Positions 62,146 to 64,000 of a stretch of 64,000 nucleotides of DNA are shown here, in pieces. The notes beneath the pieces were generated by a model. That model was not told where the DNA came from. It did no database searches and saw nothing but the letters and a program-made list of their open reading frames with translations. The DNA is taken from NCBI GenBank assembly GCA_944326705.1, contig CALVEY010000003.1, positions 1 to 64,000 on the forward strand, read 5' to 3'. The stretch's first letter is position 1, and each line of letters starts with the position of its first letter. The DNA is from an uncultured Mucispirillum sp. (GTDB taxonomy: Bacteria; Chrysiogenota; Deferribacteres; Deferribacterales; Mucispirillaceae). The translations under genes and the position numbers were made by a program.

Positions 62146-63987
62146 TTATTTTAATGCTGCAGCCTGCTCACCTGCTATTCTTCCGAATGTGATTGTTTCA
62201 GAGATAGAGTTGCCACCAAGTCTGTTTGCACCATGAACGCCGCCTGTTACTTCGCCGCCTGCATATAAGCCTTTTATAACTTTGCCTTCTGTATTAATAA
62301 CTCGCGCTTTTTCATCTATTTTTAAACCGCCCATACAGTAGTGGATAGCTGGTTTAACTTCTATTGCATAGAAATTAGGGCCTTCAATTTTTTGTGCAAA
62401 ATTATGTCTGCCAAAATCTTCATCTTTGCCTTTTTCTACCATTGTATTAAACCTTGCCACTGTTGCTTTTAAAGCATCTGCTGGTATTGATAATTCTTTT
62501 GCAAGCTCATCTAATGATTTACCCTGTTTTACTTTGCCAAGCTGGAAAAATGCACCTGTTTGTTTTACATTTTTTCTAACTGTATCATCAAATACGATAA
62601 AGCATGATGCACCTTTTTGTTTTCTAATAGCTGCAGTTGTAACATCTCTTGTTGTAAGCTCACTGATAAAGCGTTTGCCATCTCTGTTTACAAAGATACC
62701 GCCTGCACCACGAACGATTTCTGATACGATTACAGGGCTTCCTACAAGCATAGTAGGGTTAAGCTGAATTTCTTTCATATCAACTGTTGCAGCACCAATT
62801 GATGTACCAAGAACTATACCGTCACCTTGCGTGCCTGGCTGGTTAGAAGTCTGCACGCCTTTTACATCTGGTCTATAGCTTGCAACTAATTTATTATTTG
62901 CACCAAAACCGCCTGATGCTAATATTACAGCTTTTGCATCAATCTGATAGATACCAGAATGTTTACCTTTTACTAATACACCTGTTACATCGCCGTTTGC
63001 ATTAGTAACTAATTTTACAACTTTTGAATTAACTCTTACATCTGCACCATCTTTAACAACTCTTTGTCTTAATTTTGCACTTAAAAATGGTCCTACAAAG
63101 TCGCCGCTTGTTGGTCCGTGGAATCTAGGATATGTTGCACCGCCGCCCATAGCTATAAAGCCAAGCTCTGCATTTATTGATGCAAGCCATTCTATAGATT
63201 TAGATGACTGGTCTGCTAATATTCTTACAAGGTCAGGATTATTTATATTTTTACCGCCTTTCATAGTGTCGTTAAACATTACATCTGGACTATCAGGTAT
63301 TTTTTTAGCCTTTTGAAACCTTGTGCCTGCTGCATTCATACCACCTGCTGCAAGCTGAGAGTTACCGCCAACAATTGGCATTTTTTCAAGCATAATAACT
63401 TTTTTGCCTTTGCTTAGTGCTGTGATTGCTGCTGTAAAGCCTGTTGCACCAGTGCCCACAACAACTATATCTGTTTTTTCTACTCTTACAGGTTTTGCGT
63501 TTGCATATTTGCTTAAATCCTCATACCATTCTGTTTTTACTTTGCCGCCTGCTGATATGTTCATATCAAATTCATGGCAGTTTAAGCAGTATGATTTAGA
63601 TGGAGTGTGTCCTGTATGACATGTTGTACAGTTCATTGTGCCTAAGTGAGAGCTGTGCGGATTAATTTCCCCTTCAGTTATTTTTGCCATATCTGCAAGT
63701 GAGCCGTGGCAGCTTTCGCAGTTTGCATTAATGTCTTTCTCGCTGTCATCAATAACTGATGATGAGTGGCAGCCTTCACAGTTTTCAACAGTGCCTGCTT
63801 TCATGTGTATGCCTGATAAATAGGCTGCTTTCTTACCTTTTGCATAAGAATTAGCTGTTTTTGTATCAAAAACACTTTTTTCTGCTGCAGGAGCAGCTAC
63901 TGCTGTCATTTCTTTGTTAGGAGCGACAGCCATTGTTATAACCAGTGTTAAAACAATTACTCCTAAGACAATTATTTTTTTATTCAT
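62146..63987 (-). CDS. Periplasmic tetraheme flavocytochrome c reductase (fumarate reductase type)
   Basis: Electrons from the quinol pool pass through four hemes to FAD, which reduces fumarate or a related acid in the periplasm. The 613-residue product has a Sec signal (residues 1-25 or so), four CxxCH heme sites (Cys70, 90, 120 and 134; extra His in HSSH and GTMNCTTCH), and a fumarate reductase flavoprotein domain starting IVVVGTGATGFTAAITAL. Active-site elements are RFHGPTSGD, ELTTRDVTTAAI and HGANRLGGNSISE. The segment IHYCMGGLKID departs from the usual HHTMGG, so the substrate may differ from fumarate. The gene lies at the edge with its own GGGGGT ribosome site. Confidence 0.93.
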   Translation of the reverse strand: MNKKIIVLGVIVLTLVITMAVAPNKEMTAVAAPAAEKSVFDTKTANSYAKGKKAAYLSGIHMKAGTVENCEGCHSSSVIDDSEKDINANCESCHGSLADMAKITEGEINPHSSHLGTMNCTTCHTGHTPSKSYCLNCHEFDMNISAGGKVKTEWYEDLSKYANAKPVRVEKTDIVVVGTGATGFTAAITALSKGKKVIMLEKMPIVGGNSQLAAGGMNAAGTRFQKAKKIPDSPDVMFNDTMKGGKNINNPDLVRILADQSSKSIEWLASINAELGFIAMGGGATYPRFHGPTSGDFVGPFLSAKLRQRVVKDGADVRVNSKVVKLVTNANGDVTGVLVKGKHSGIYQIDAKAVILASGGFGANNKLVASYRPDVKGVQTSNQPGTQGDGIVLGTSIGAATVDMKEIQLNPTMLVGSPVIVSEIVRGAGGIFVNRDGKRFISELTTRDVTTAAIRKQKGASCFIVFDDTVRKNVKQTGAFFQLGKVKQGKSLDELAKELSIPADALKATVARFNTMVEKGKDEDFGRHNFAQKIEGPNFYAIEVKPAIHYCMGGLKIDEKARVINTEGKVIKGLYAGGEVTGGVHGANRLGGNSISETITFGRIAGEQAAALK

Positions 63988-64000
63988 AAATGACCCCCGT

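Overview
The window is strongly AT-rich bacterial DNA with Gram-negative features: an outer-membrane-type beta-barrel protein, many lipoproteins, Lnt, TatA, flagellin with a sigma-28 promoter, and a periplasmic tetraheme flavocytochrome c. Low GC, motility and anaerobic reductase chemistry fit a gut member of the Deferribacterota (Mucispirillum-like). That assignment is inference from gene content; no rRNA is present to test it.

Layout. 0.2-13.3 kb: chromosomal genes, including a large flagellin with a DUF2292-type small gene, exported proteins, a degenerate ATPase, GlpT, and an operon yifB/comM-sppA-flhB C-domain-DUF72. 13.5-23.3 kb: a tRNA-Arg(UCU) gene followed by an integrated element of about 9.7 kb. 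A 49-bp copy of the tRNA 3' end marks its far end, and a tyrosine integrase lies beside it. The element carries an RP4-like relaxosome module: traL and traK (with a truncated second traK), an oriT with a recognisable IncP-type nic core and inverted repeat, and a traJ-like gene. No relaxase gene is visible. It also has a winged-helix/sigma-70 fusion protein, a convergent promoter locus with a 28-aa amphipathic peptide that resembles a type I toxin-antitoxin, and two lipoproteins, one with about seven PKD repeats. Two families of short repeats are dispersed over the element's control regions.

23.5-27.8 kb: a two-gene DUF262 operon (the first with a DUF1524 HNH-like domain) under a near-consensus promoter. 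This is a candidate nucleic-acid defence locus just outside the element. 27.9-41.5 kb: a coiled-coil envelope protein pair, a cobalamin riboswitch with terminator upstream of nrdB-nrdA, a ClsC-like phospholipase D, Fic, an L,D-transpeptidase, yraN, rnhB, hypB, hypA and a UvrD-like helicase. 41.7-43.3 kb: a PD-(D/E)XK nuclease-like gene and a partner of unknown function.

43.5-50.1 kb: the protein quality-control cluster (tRNA-His, tRNA-Leu, tRNA-Gly, tig, clpP, clpX, lon, rpsU; all minus strand). 50.2-64 kb: a clostripain-like lipoprotein, lnt-tatA-ecfT-truA, a ROK kinase, AlkD, a decayed membrane gene, a degenerate histidine kinase, a FliL-like protein, mtaB and the flavocytochrome c.

The strongest candidate for an undescribed system is the 13.5-23.3 kb element: an RP4-style oriT with TraJ/TraK/TraL but no relaxase, its own sigma-like regulator, and a possible antisense-controlled peptide that could stabilise it.
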